Shown in pieces: positions 8,376-17,074 of a stretch of 64,000 nucleotides of DNA. The stretch spans positions 62,001 to 126,000 of the forward strand of contig CAWGKA010000012.1 in assembly GCA_963823045.1 (NCBI GenBank), given 5' to 3'. The notes beneath the pieces were generated by a model that was given only the letters and a program-made list of their open reading frames with translations, was not told the DNA's origin and did not search any database. Within the stretch, counting starts at the first letter, position 1. Each line of letters starts with the position of its first letter. This DNA comes from JADLGL01 sp963823045. GTDB taxonomy: Bacteria; Pseudomonadota; Alphaproteobacteria; Rhizobiales; Kaistiaceae. Made by a program: the position numbers and the translations under genes.

Positions 8376-9047
8376 ATGGAGGAATCCGAACTCCAATTCA
8401 GTGTTGGCGAGGAGACGGTGTCGGGGCTCTGGCGCCGACCCGAAGGCGCGTCTGCGGTCCTCGTCGTGGCGCATGGCGCTGGAGCCGGCATGCGCCACCG
8501 CTTTCTCGGCGCAGTGGCGCGCGGCCTTGGCGAACGGCGGATCGCGACGCTCCGCTACAATTTTCCCTACATGGAGGCCGGTCGGGGCCGGCCGGATGCG
8601 CCCGCAAAGGCGACGGCCGCGGTGCGCGCGGCGGTTGGCGAAGCGCGGCGGCTGGCGCCGGATGTCCCCCTCTTTGCCGGCGGCAAGTCGTTCGGCGGGC
8701 GCATGACATCGACGGCCGAGGCCGAGGCGCATCTGCCGGGCGTGGCCGGGCTCATCTTTCTGGGCTTTCCCCTGCATCCGCCGGGCAAGGCATCGACGGA
8801 TCGGGCGGCGCACCTCGCCAAGGTCAAAGTGCCGATGTTGTTCCTTCAGGGAACGCGGGACACTTTCGCAGAGCAGGGCCTGATCGAGGAGGTGTGCCGT
8901 TCGCTCGGCAGGCGCGCCCGGCTTGAGCTCTTCGAGGCCGCCGATCATTCCTTTCACGTGCCGAAATCGAGCGGCCGGACCGATGCGGAGGTCATGGCGG
9001 CGATGCTGGACACAACCGCCGCGTGGATCACGAAGGTCGCCGGCTAG
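8376..9047 (+). CDS. Alpha/beta-hydrolase (KANL3/Tex30-like)
   Basis: A cytosolic serine hydrolase of 223 residues. Visible features: oxyanion HGAGAGM, nucleophile elbow GKSFGGRM (G-x-S-x-G), acid region GTRDTFAEQ, catalytic histidine DHSFHVP. This is the compact alpha/beta-hydrolase family (COG3571) whose substrate is unknown. The ATG at 8376 follows a good ribosome site (aggcggagg); a GTG directly before it is the only alternative. The stop TAG overlaps the convergent TIGR02302 stop by four bases (CTAG at 9044-9047). Confidence 0.85.
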   Translation: MEESELQFSVGEETVSGLWRRPEGASAVLVVAHGAGAGMRHRFLGAVARGLGERRIATLRYNFPYMEAGRGRPDAPAKATAAVRAAVGEARRLAPDVPLFAGGKSFGGRMTSTAEAEAHLPGVAGLIFLGFPLHPPGKASTDRAAHLAKVKVPMLFLQGTRDTFAEQGLIEEVCRSLGRRARLELFEAADHSFHVPKSSGRTDAEVMAAMLDTTAAWITKVAG

Positions 9048-11566
9048 TAGCGGCCTAGCAGGCGCTCGAGATATTGCAGCTCTGTGAGCGGCCGATCGGG
9101 TTCGCCGAGCCTTTGCCGAATGATGTCGAGAATCTCCCGCGCGCGCTGGGTGTCGACCTCATCGGGCACGCCGACAAACTGGTCGCCATAGCGACGCCCT
9201 TCAGCCGGCGGCGTACGCCCAAGCGGGTCTTGGGGTGGCTGATCACCGACCGTCCCCTGCGGATCATTGGTCTGTTGCTGCTGCTGCGCGAGCTGATCGG
9301 CGAAGGCCCTCAGTTGCTCAATGGCATTGGCTTGCTGACCGGTCGCCGGGCCGGGCTGCGTCTGGTCGAGGAGATCGCCGGCAGCGCCCATCGCCTCGCG
9401 GGCGCCTTCCAGCTGTCCCGTGTCCTGGCCGTTGGCGAGGAAGTTCTCGATGAGCTGTTCGAGGTCGGCTCGAAGCGTGCGCTGCTGGTGCGCCAAATCG
9501 TCCGCCGTCGCGTCCTGCTGCGCCCTTTGATTGCGTAGATCCTCGAGCGCCTGCTGAGCCTCGTCCGCCGTCTCCGGTTTCGGCAGAGGCGCGTTCTGTT
9601 CCTGCTGCAGCGCGAAGGTCTCGTCCATCAGCCGTTGCTGCTCCTGCAGCAAGAAGGTGAGGTCGTCGATCGCCTGCTGGTCGGGTTGCTGATCGATTTG
9701 CTGCTGCTGCGCATTGGCGACGTTGAGGTTCTGCATGAGCTGTTGCAGCTGATTGAGGAGTTGCTGGGCTCCTTGGGTGTCACCCGTCTGGGCGTATTGC
9801 TGCAGCTGGTTCAGCATGTTGTCGAGCTGCTCAGGCTGGATGGTCTGCGTGTTCTGCCCGGCGTTTTGCTGCGTCGGATCCCTGGCGGCAGCGGCGGCCT
9901 GCAGATAGTCCTGAATTGCCTGACGAAGCTGCTCGGTGAGCGCCGCGATCTCCTCGTCGGAGGCGCCTCGTTCCAGCGCGGCCTGCAACGCGTCGGCGGC
10001 CGCCTGCATCGCGGCGACGGCGTCGGCGACGGGGTCGCCCTCGATGGCGATGGCGATGTCCCAGAGATAGTCGACAACGCCACGCAACTGATCGTCATTA
10101 TAGGCGTAGCGCAGCCGGCTGGCAGCCGAGACGAGGGCGAGATAGGCGCCGAGATTGGGCAAGTCTGCGGCATTGGCCGTGGCGAGACGATCGATTGTGG
10201 CCGCAACCTCGTCGGCGCGATGGGCGTCGAGCGCGAGCGTCTGGCGGGCGGCGACAACGTCGCGGGCGACCGGGTTGGTGAAGACGCGCGCCGGGAGGGT
10301 GACGGGATAGGGAGCGCTTGTTGCACGCTGGCCAAGCGCGTCCTCAGCGTTAAGGGTCATGGTGACGTCGAGGCCGGCCCAGGGATGCTCGGAGAGGTCG
10401 CGCACGGTCACGGCATTGCCCTCGGCGGAGTCGAGGCGGGGAATCACGAGCCGGTACTCAGGCGGGCCATAGAGCGGGTCCGATCCAGCGAGCAGGGTCG
10501 TCATGTTGAAATCGGCCCAGGCATTGGTGACGCCATAATCGTCGGCGACGTTGTAGGCGACCTGCAGGCCGCCGGCATTGGAGCGGCCGGGCCCGGAGGT
10601 GACGGCGATGGTGGGCGGATTGTCCGGCGTCACCGCGAAGGTCCAGCCGGCGAGTTCACGGCCGCGATTGGAGACGGCAATCCGGCCAGCGGCATCGAGC
10701 GTGACACTGAATTCCCGCGGTCCGCCGGCGACGCCCGGCGACTGCTCGATGCTTTCCCGATCGCCGCCATCGGCGGCAAGCGTGACGCCCAGCGCGTCGG
10801 CGCCGTCTCCGGATAGACGAACGACGACCTGCGTACCGGTCGGGACGGTGACCGGCCCGTCACCGGCGCGCACCGCCGTCCCGGTGAGGAAGATCGAGGG
10901 TACGCCGGTATAGGCCGGCGGCTCGGCCCAGGCGTCGATGCGTGAGGCAACTTCCTCTGCGGCGAATGCCGAACCGCCGCGGAACGCATCGGCGATGCGG
11001 TCGAGCCAGCCGCCGCCGGCGGCGACGAAGGCGACCACCAGCGTCAGAAGCAGGAGGAAGCGGAGCCCATAGGGATCGCGGCGCGGCAGGCCGGGCGAGG
11101 GGAGGCCGGTACGCAGCGCGCCGAAATCGGCGATGAGCTTGGCGCGATGGGCTTCCCAGATGGCGCGCGTTTGCGGGTCGCCGGCGCCGACGGCGAGATG
11201 ATCGAAGAAGCCGGTCGCCGGCCTGTTGGGCTGAGCGCTCATGCGTTCGAGGCGTGCGAAGGCCTCGGCGCGGCTGGGCAGTCGCAAGCCGACAAGCGGC
11301 CACAGCGAGGCGAGCGCCGCCAGGGCGAAAACGGCGAGGATGGCGATGTGAGCCCAGTCCGACAGGACGAGCCACAGGCCGAACCATGACGCGAGTGCGA
11401 ACAGTCCGGCAACGGCGAGCAGCGGCACGAGGCGCGGCCACAGATCCTCCCAGAAGAGGATCAGCCGCGTCCGCATGATCGCGCGGACGATCTTTCGTTG
11501 AATCTGGCTTTCGCGGCCGCCGGAACCCTGTCCGGCGGACATCTCGCGCTGCGTCTTCTCGGCCAT
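9044..11566 (-). CDS. TIGR02302-family (DUF4175) membrane protein
   Basis: A large 840-residue protein of the alphaproteobacterial TIGR02302 family. Two N-terminal membrane helices (LVPLLAVAGLFALASWFGLWLVLSDW and IAILAVFALAALASLWPLVGL), a third near 165-185 (FLLLLTLVVAFVAAGGGW), then a large periplasmic region rich in beta text. From about residue 555 to 690 it becomes strongly glutamine-rich and coiled (NMLNQLQQYAQTGDTQGAQQ and similar). Function is unknown; it is nearly always near lysA/argH. Shares CTAG with the convergent hydrolase gene. Frame intact. Confidence 0.92.
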   Translation of the reverse strand: MAEKTQREMSAGQGSGGRESQIQRKIVRAIMRTRLILFWEDLWPRLVPLLAVAGLFALASWFGLWLVLSDWAHIAILAVFALAALASLWPLVGLRLPSRAEAFARLERMSAQPNRPATGFFDHLAVGAGDPQTRAIWEAHRAKLIADFGALRTGLPSPGLPRRDPYGLRFLLLLTLVVAFVAAGGGWLDRIADAFRGGSAFAAEEVASRIDAWAEPPAYTGVPSIFLTGTAVRAGDGPVTVPTGTQVVVRLSGDGADALGVTLAADGGDRESIEQSPGVAGGPREFSVTLDAAGRIAVSNRGRELAGWTFAVTPDNPPTIAVTSGPGRSNAGGLQVAYNVADDYGVTNAWADFNMTTLLAGSDPLYGPPEYRLVIPRLDSAEGNAVTVRDLSEHPWAGLDVTMTLNAEDALGQRATSAPYPVTLPARVFTNPVARDVVAARQTLALDAHRADEVAATIDRLATANAADLPNLGAYLALVSAASRLRYAYNDDQLRGVVDYLWDIAIAIEGDPVADAVAAMQAAADALQAALERGASDEEIAALTEQLRQAIQDYLQAAAAARDPTQQNAGQNTQTIQPEQLDNMLNQLQQYAQTGDTQGAQQLLNQLQQLMQNLNVANAQQQQIDQQPDQQAIDDLTFLLQEQQRLMDETFALQQEQNAPLPKPETADEAQQALEDLRNQRAQQDATADDLAHQQRTLRADLEQLIENFLANGQDTGQLEGAREAMGAAGDLLDQTQPGPATGQQANAIEQLRAFADQLAQQQQQTNDPQGTVGDQPPQDPLGRTPPAEGRRYGDQFVGVPDEVDTQRAREILDIIRQRLGEPDRPLTELQYLERLLGRY

Positions 11567-11687
11567 CGAACCCTTGTCGCGGGTCGCCTCCCCAGGCCGA
11601 TACGAGCCTAGCAGCCCTGATGGATCAGGACGAGCCTTTCGGTGGGGCGCGCCGAATGATCGCGATCAAACCAGCGTGCGCCGGACG

Positions 11688-11840
11688 CTAAGGCGTGGCG
11701 GTGTAGGTGTCGAGCGCCGTTGCCGCTGTCGTCGGCGGTGGCAGAGGCGGTCCGCGGCGGCCACAGGCCGACAAGACGAGGCAGGCGGCCAGCACGGCAA
11801 CAAAGCCGATACGGATAAGGCCGGGATTGTTGCGGGTCAT
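11688..11840 (-). CDS. lptM: LptM-like small lipoprotein
   Basis: A 50-residue ORF starting MTRNNPGLIRIGFVAVLAAC with lipobox LSAC-G and the family signature CGRRGPPLPPP, ending YTATP-TAG. LptM (YifL) proteins are short outer-membrane lipoproteins that help mature the LptD/E lipopolysaccharide translocon in E. coli. In Rhizobiales this small gene sits directly after argH, as here (57 bases downstream of the argH stop). It is too short for usual ORF cut-offs. lysA, which usually follows it, is absent. Confidence 0.85.
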   Translation of the reverse strand: MTRNNPGLIRIGFVAVLAACLVLSACGRRGPPLPPPTTAATALDTYTATP

Positions 11841-11897
11841 ATTCGGACTCCGTTGGTCGTCTGTCTGTTCGCCAGTGTAGCGCAGAATGTGGGCAAA

Positions 11898-13280
11898 TCA
11901 CCCGCCAAGCTTGGCCAGCCAGGCCTCGGCGGCCCTACGCACATTCTCCGGCGCGGTGCCGCCATAGGAGGTCCGGCTGGCGACGGAATTATCGACGCCG
12001 AGGACGTCGAATATGGCAGCGGTGATCCGCGGCTCGATCGCCTGCATGGCCTCCAGCGGCAACGCCTCCAGGCCGACGCCGCGCTGTTCGGCTTCGGCGA
12101 CAATGCGGCCGGTGATGTGGTGCGCCTCGCGGAACGGGATATCGAGGACGCGCACGAGCCAGTCGGCGAGGTCGGTCGCGGTCGAAAAGCCGGACGCGGC
12201 GGCGGCCTTCATCGCCTCGGCGTTCAGTGTCATGTCCGCGATCATGCCGGTCATGGCGTGGAGGCAGAGCGACAGCGTCTCGAGCGCGCCGAAGGTCTGC
12301 TCCTTATCTTCCTGCATGTCCTTCTGATAGGCGAGCGGCAGCCCCTTCAGGACGATCAGCATGGCGTTGAGCGCGCCGATGACGCGGCCGCTCTTGGCCC
12401 GGATCAACTCGGCCGCGTCGGGGTTCCGCTTCTGCGGCATGATCGAGGAGCCGGTGGTGAAGGCGTCCGACAGCCGGACGAATCCGAACTGGGCCGACGA
12501 CCAGATCACGAACTCCTCGCCCAGCCGCGACAGATGGACGGCGCAAAGGCTCGCCGCCGCCAGCGCCTCGATGACGAAATCGCGGTCTGAGACGGCGTCG
12601 AGCGAATTGGCAGCCGGCCGGTCGAAGCCGAGCGCTTCGGCCGTCGCCCTCCGATCGATCGGAAAGGACGTGCCGGCGAGCGCCGCCGCGCCGAGCGGCG
12701 ATTCGTTCATCCGCCTCCGGGCATCGGCGAAGCGGCCGCGGTCGCGCGCCAGCATCTCGACATAGGCGAGGAGGTGATGACCGAAGGTCACCGGCTGCGC
12801 CGTCTGCAGATGGGTGAAGCCGGGCATGACCATATGGGCGCATTCGAGCGCGCGCTTCGCCAGCGCCTGCTGCAGCGCGGCGATCTCGCCGTCGATCTGG
12901 TCGAGCGCATCACGCACCCAGAGCTTGAGGTCGGTCGCGACCTGATCGTTGCGCGACCGGGCCGTGTGCAGCCGCCCGGCGGCAGGACCGATGATCTCGC
13001 TCAGCCGGTGCTCGATATTGAGATGGATGTCCTCGAGCGCGCGCGAGAAGTTGAAGGTGCCTGCTTCGATTTCACTCAGGATCTGCGCTAGACCGGCAGC
13101 GATCTTTTCGGCATCGTCCGCCGCGATAATGCCTTGCCGGGCAAGCATCTCGGCATGGGCCTGGCTCGCGCGGATGTCCTGGCGGAAGAGCTTGCGATCG
13201 AAGTCGATCGAAGCGTTGATCTCCTCCATCAGCGCCGCGGTGGCGCCGGTGAAACGACCTCCCCACATGGTGTTGGTCAT
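11898..13280 (-). CDS. argH: Argininosuccinate lyase
   Basis: Last step of arginine synthesis: argininosuccinate to arginine plus fumarate; cytosolic tetramer of the fumarase/aspartase superfamily. Conserved regions: MWGGRFTG at the start, TARSRNDQVATD, GFTHLQTAQPVTFGHH (catalytic histidine region) and the signature GSSIMPQKRNPD. About 460 residues, normal length. Start ATG 13278-13280 (MTNTMWGGRF). Followed by lptM; divergent from tlpA with only 29 bases between, so the two promoters must overlap. Confidence 0.97.
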   Translation of the reverse strand: MTNTMWGGRFTGATAALMEEINASIDFDRKLFRQDIRASQAHAEMLARQGIIAADDAEKIAAGLAQILSEIEAGTFNFSRALEDIHLNIEHRLSEIIGPAAGRLHTARSRNDQVATDLKLWVRDALDQIDGEIAALQQALAKRALECAHMVMPGFTHLQTAQPVTFGHHLLAYVEMLARDRGRFADARRRMNESPLGAAALAGTSFPIDRRATAEALGFDRPAANSLDAVSDRDFVIEALAAASLCAVHLSRLGEEFVIWSSAQFGFVRLSDAFTTGSSIMPQKRNPDAAELIRAKSGRVIGALNAMLIVLKGLPLAYQKDMQEDKEQTFGALETLSLCLHAMTGMIADMTLNAEAMKAAAASGFSTATDLADWLVRVLDIPFREAHHITGRIVAEAEQRGVGLEALPLEAMQAIEPRITAAIFDVLGVDNSVASRTSYGGTAPENVRRAAEAWLAKLGG

Positions 13281-13309
13281 GGATTGGGTCTCCGGAGGGA
13301 CCGTTCGAA

Positions 13310-13957
13310 TTGGCTGAACCGAACCGCTTGCGGCGAAATCGATGGGCTTTCGGTGCGGTCGTCGCGGTCGCACTTGTTGCGGTGGCCATATACGTGACCC
13401 TCGACGCGCAAAGCAACATTGCCAACGCCGCTTGTGCTGGCACGGGCGAGAGAGCGGCGGCGCTCGATCCCCTCGCCACGGGCCAGCTGGCGGCCTTCCG
13501 CGTCACCACGGACTCCGCTTCGATGCGCGACGTCGCCTTCCAGACGGCCGACGGAACGCCAGTAACGATCGCCGATTTTGCCGGGAAGACCGTTCTCCTC
13601 AACGCTTGGGCAACGTGGTGCGGGCCCTGCCGCGAGGAGATGCCGGCGCTCAATCAACTGGCGGCGGAACTTGGCGGCGATGAGTTCGCCATCGTCCCGG
13701 TGTCGCTCGACACCAGCAACACGCCGGCAGGCCCGGAACAGTTTTTCAGCGATTATGCCCTCGACCGACTCAATCTCTACATCGACCCGTCCGCAAGGCT
13801 CATCGACGATCTTCGCGGGCTCGGCGTCGTCGGCGGCCTGCCAACGACCGTCCTTATCGACGGTGAAGGCTGCACCATGGGCATCATCCAGGGGCCGGCC
13901 GACTGGTCGGGGCCGGACGCGCGGCGCCTGGTGACGGCGGCGATCGGGAACGACTGA
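13310..13957 (+). CDS. tlpA: TlpA-like thiol:disulfide interchange protein
   Basis: Membrane-anchored periplasmic thioredoxin-like reductase, implicated in cytochrome c oxidase copper-site maturation in Bradyrhizobium. Residues 12-30 form an N-terminal membrane anchor (AFGAVVAVALVAVAIYV); the thioredoxin domain has WATWCGPCREEMP with cysteines at 104 and 107 and the cis-proline loop VVGGLPTTVLID. The start is a TTG at 13310, supported by GGAGGGA nine bases upstream; no ATG is available in this stretch. Cysteines near 42 and 190 (NAAC, GEGC) may form the second disulfide seen in TlpA. Confidence 0.9.
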   Translation: MAEPNRLRRNRWAFGAVVAVALVAVAIYVTLDAQSNIANAACAGTGERAAALDPLATGQLAAFRVTTDSASMRDVAFQTADGTPVTIADFAGKTVLLNAWATWCGPCREEMPALNQLAAELGGDEFAIVPVSLDTSNTPAGPEQFFSDYALDRLNLYIDPSARLIDDLRGLGVVGGLPTTVLIDGEGCTMGIIQGPADWSGPDARRLVTAAIGND

Positions 13958-13958
13958 G

Positions 13959-14842
13959 CTAGCGGGTCGGGACCGGCTTGTCGCCGTGATAGTCGTAGAA
14001 GCCGCGGCCGCTCTTGCGGCCAAGCCAGCCGGCTTCGACATATTTCACCAGCAGCGGACAGGGCCGGTATTTGCTGTCGGCGAGGCCGTCATAGAGCGCC
14101 TGCATCACCGCGAGGCAGGTATCGAGGCCGACGAAATCGGCAAGCTGCAGCGGGCCCATCGGATGATGCGCGCCTAGGCGCATGGCCATGTCGATCGCCT
14201 CGACCGAGCCGACGCCCTCATGCAGGGCGTAGATGCCCTCATTGATCATCGGCATGAGGATGCGGTTGACGATGAAGGCCGGAAAATCCTCGGTGACGGC
14301 GTAGCTCTTGCCGAGCTCGGTGACGAAGGCCTTGGCGGCCTCGAAAGTGTCGGCGCTGGTGGCGATGCCGCGGATGATCTCGACCAGCTCCATGACCGGC
14401 ACCGGGTTCATGAAATGGATGCCGAGGAAGCGGTCGGGCCGGTCGGTCGCGGCGGCGAGCCGCGTGATCGACAGGGTCGAGCAGTTGGTGGCGATAATCG
14501 CGGTCGGGCTTCAGCAGCGGACAGATACCGGCATAGACCTCGCGCTTGAGCGGCTCGTCCTCCGTCACCGTCTCGATGACGAGGTCCGCGTCGCCGAGCG
14601 TGCGCGGGTCGGTGCTCGTCATGATGTGCGCGAGGGCGGCGGCGCGTTCGTCGTCGGAAATGCGCCCGGAGGTCGCCTGCCGCGCCATATTGGCGCCGAT
14701 CGCGGCAAGGCCGATTTCAAGGGGCGCGTCGGCCAGGTCCGATGAGGACGACGTCGAAACCCGCCAGAGCGCAGACATGGGCGATGCCTGCGCCCATCTG
14801 ACCGGCACCTACGACGCCTATCTTGGCGATCGAAACGGCCAT
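13959..14842 (-). CDS. hbd: 3-hydroxybutyryl-CoA dehydrogenase (two frame changes)
   Basis: NAD(P)-dependent oxidation of 3-hydroxybutyryl-CoA to acetoacetyl-CoA, in butanoate/PHB metabolism. The Rossmann motif VVGAGQMGAGIAHVCALAG is at the N-terminus; after a frame change near 14745 comes ANMARQ...LVIETVTEDEPLK; after another near 14505 comes IIATNCSTLSITRLA and the catalytic HFMNPVPVMELVEI. The C-terminal domain (FIVNRILMPMINEGIYAL, HPMGPLQLADFVG) is intact. Both changes are removed by deleting one base. ATG at 14840-14842. Usually preceded by etfBA in Rhizobiales; those genes are not here. Confidence 0.88.
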
Positions 14843-14877
14843 TTTGCGGGAATGATCCAACTAAATCACGCCTAGGC

Positions 14878-14906
14878 GTCATCGCGAGCGCGGCCAGCAT
14901 TGTCAA
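14878..14906 (-). promoter_or_regulatory. Possible promoter of hbd
   Basis: On the minus strand a perfect TTGACA (14906-14901) lies about 60 bases upstream of the hbd start, with GATGAC 17 bases further as a weak -10 candidate. Supported by position between the adenosyltransferase stop and hbd start only. Confidence 0.3.
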
Positions 14907-14940
14907 GCGTTTGACGACCGAAGGCCGCGCCGGTTTCTCA

Positions 14941-15517
14941 TCACCGATGCTTGCCCGGCTGCCACAGGACATCGTCGGCGCCGTCGCTGATTGGCCGACG
15001 CGGGCCATGACGAAAAGAAGGTCGGAGAGGCGGTTGAGGTAGCGCCCGGCGACGGCGTTGACCGTCTCGCCGGTTTCGGCGAGGCGGACGATCACGCGTT
15101 CGGCGCGGCGTGTCAGCGTGCGCGCGAAGTGAAGATAGGCGGCGCCCGGCGCGCCGCCGGGAAGAACAAAGGAGGTAAGCGGCGGCAGGGCCTGGTTGAG
15201 CTCGTCGATCTCCGCTTCGAGCCGAGCGACCTGGCTGTCGGCGATGCGAAGGGCGGCCTTGCCGGTGCCGCTTGCGTCCGGGACAGTGGCGAGGTCGGCG
15301 CCGAGATCGAAGAGATCGTTCTGGGCCCGCCCGAGCATTGCATCGATCGCGGGCACGTCGCTGAGTGAAGGCGCGCCACGCCGATGGCGGCGTTGACCTC
15401 ATCGACCGTGCCGATCGCCTCTATGCGGAGATCGGCCTTGGAGCGCCGCTCGTTGCCGACCAGGCCGGTCGAGCCATCATCCCCGGTGCGCGTGTAGATC
15501 TTGTTGAGAGCGATCAT
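14941..15517 (-). CDS. ATP:cob(I)alamin adenosyltransferase, PduO type (frame changes)
   Basis: Converts cob(I)alamin plus ATP to adenosylcobalamin. N-terminus KIYTRTGDDGSTGLVGNERR (the ATP-binding TRTGDxGxT loop), core NDLFDLGADLATV and YLHFARTLTRRAERVIVRL (R-x-x-x-R-x-x-E), C-terminus NRLSDLLFVMARV. The frame changes near 15365 (a missing base) and again at 14980-14995, where removing two single bases restores ARVANQDGADDVLWQPGKHR and a TGA at 14941-14943. The uncorrected frame would run on through hbd. Length about 191 residues, normal for PduO-type enzymes. Confidence 0.88.
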
Positions 15518-15519
15518 CG

Positions 15520-15735
15520 CTAGCCAGGCGGCAGTGGCGGGCCGCCATTGCGCGTCGAGAAGTAGAGGATCGCCAGAACGATGATGATGGCGATGAGCTG
15601 CAGGACGATGCGGGCTCGCATCAGCTTCTGCGACAGGTTCGGCGAGCCGCCGCGCAACAAATTGTAAAGGCCCGCAATCAGCACGAGCACGACGAGGCCA
15701 ACGGCCACATAGCTGAGGATGGTCAGAAACGACAC
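15520..15735 (-). CDS. Twin-transmembrane (HIG1-like) protein
   Basis: A 71-residue inner-membrane protein with two helices (ILSYVAVGLVVLVLIAGLYNL and LQLIAIIIVLAILYFS) around a basic loop SPNLSQKLMRARI that contains the S-x-x-L-M-R-x-R pattern of hypoxia-induced HIG1 domains. Such twin-TM proteins are conserved in Rhizobiales directly upstream of the cobalamin adenosyltransferase, only 2 bases apart here, so one operon is likely. Role unknown; HIG1 relatives act with respiratory complexes. Confidence 0.8.
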   Translation of the reverse strand: MSFLTILSYVAVGLVVLVLIAGLYNLLRGGSPNLSQKLMRARIVLQLIAIIIVLAILYFSTRNGGPPLPPG

Positions 15736-16005
15736 TTGGGTCTCCTACACGGCTTTCATATAGGCTGGCGAAAGCGTTGTGGCCATCGCCCCTTGAGGAC
15801 AGTTGGTGCAGTGGACTCTGCGACGATCATTGATCAGGATCGCCGTCCTGACCGGATCTGTGGCCGAATGAGCCGCATGGGGGCGGTGATGGAAGTCGCC
15901 GCAAAGCCCCAATTCGGGAGGACGGACGTCGGTGCGGCCTGACACGGCGCCGTGCCGGCTTCCTCGAAAGGGTGTTTCTTAAGCTCCCTTTGATGCAATG
16001 AGCAG

Positions 16006-17074
16006 ATGACGACAAAGGACCCGGAAGCGGCTGATTTCAAACGTGGTTCCTATTGGACCGCGGTGAAACGCTTTGCCCGGCGGGTCTATCTCATCCCAGG
16101 CATCCGGCGCACTGTGCGCGTCATCGCAATCACTGCCGGCCGACTCTATCAGGATGACGGCTGGGCGATGGCGAGCCATTTGACGCTGTCGGCGCTGATG
16201 GCGCTGTTCCCGTTCCTGATCTTCGTCGCCGCCCTTGCCGGCTTCTTCGGCGCCGCGGATCTCGCCGATCAGGCGGCGCACTATCTCTTCGACACCGTCC
16301 CGGAAAACATCGCGCAGGGCATCTCGAACGAGGTCTACAAGGTTCTCGCCGACAGGAACCCCGGCGTTCTGACGATCTCCATCATCGTCACCTTCTACCT
16401 CGCCATGAACGGGGTAGAGGCGGTTCGTGCGGCGCTGACGCGGGCCTATGGATCGACGTCGACGCGGCCGTTCTGGCTGTTGCGGCTGCAGAGCGGCGGC
16501 TTCGTCATTATCGGTGCGCTCGCCTTCATGGCCCTCGCGTTTCTCGGCGTTCTCGGCCCGCTGATCTGGGAGGTTCTGCAGCGATGGTTCCCCGACCTCG
16601 CCAATCTCAACGATCAGGTGCAGCTCTACCGCTACGTCATCGTCGGGTCGCTGCTGGCGGCGGCGTTGACGGCGTCGCATCTGTGGCTGCCCGGCCGGGG
16701 CAAATGGCGCGAGCTGCGGATTTGGCCCGGCATCGTCGCGACGCTGCTTCTGTGGTGGGTCGCGACGTCCGTCTTCGCGGCATACCTCAAGGGATTCGCC
16801 AATTACGTCTCGACCTATGCCGGCCTCACCAGCATCGTCACGGCGCTGTTCTACCTCTACATCATGTCGCTGATCCTGATCTTCGGCGCCGAGCTCAACG
16901 CCGCCATCGCGCGCACCAGCCCGCGCGCCACGCGGCGGATCAAGGAGAAGATGGCGGTGCGCGAGGAGAAGAAAGTCGAACGCGGTGAGCGACGGGAAGA
17001 GAAGAAAGAACAGCGCCGGGCGAAGAAGCTGCCGCTCGAGCCGCCCGCCAATGACGACTGGGCCCGGCGTCTAG
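16006..17074 (+). CDS. YihY/BrkB-family inner-membrane protein
   Basis: Six-helix membrane protein of the YihY (UPF0761) family, formerly called ribonuclease BN. Helices are evident at LMALFPFLIFVAALAGFFG, VLTISIIVTFYLAMN, GFVIIGALAFMALAFLG, VGSLLAAALTASHLWL, WPGIVATLLLWWVATSVFA and ALFYLYIMSLILIFGAELN; family motif HLTLSALMALFP. The C-terminus is a charged cytosolic tail (KEKMAVREEKKVERGERR). Read without correction the frame runs on to 17337 antisense to gluQRS. One extra base near 17060 would place the stop at TAG 17072-17074, exactly sharing CTAG with the gluQRS stop. Transport role unproven. Confidence 0.8.

Noticed and set aside
9635..10816. 393-residue plus-strand frame opposite TIGR02302
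   Set aside because: Leucine/glutamine-rich complement of the coiled Q-rich part of TIGR02302; no start signal and no family text.
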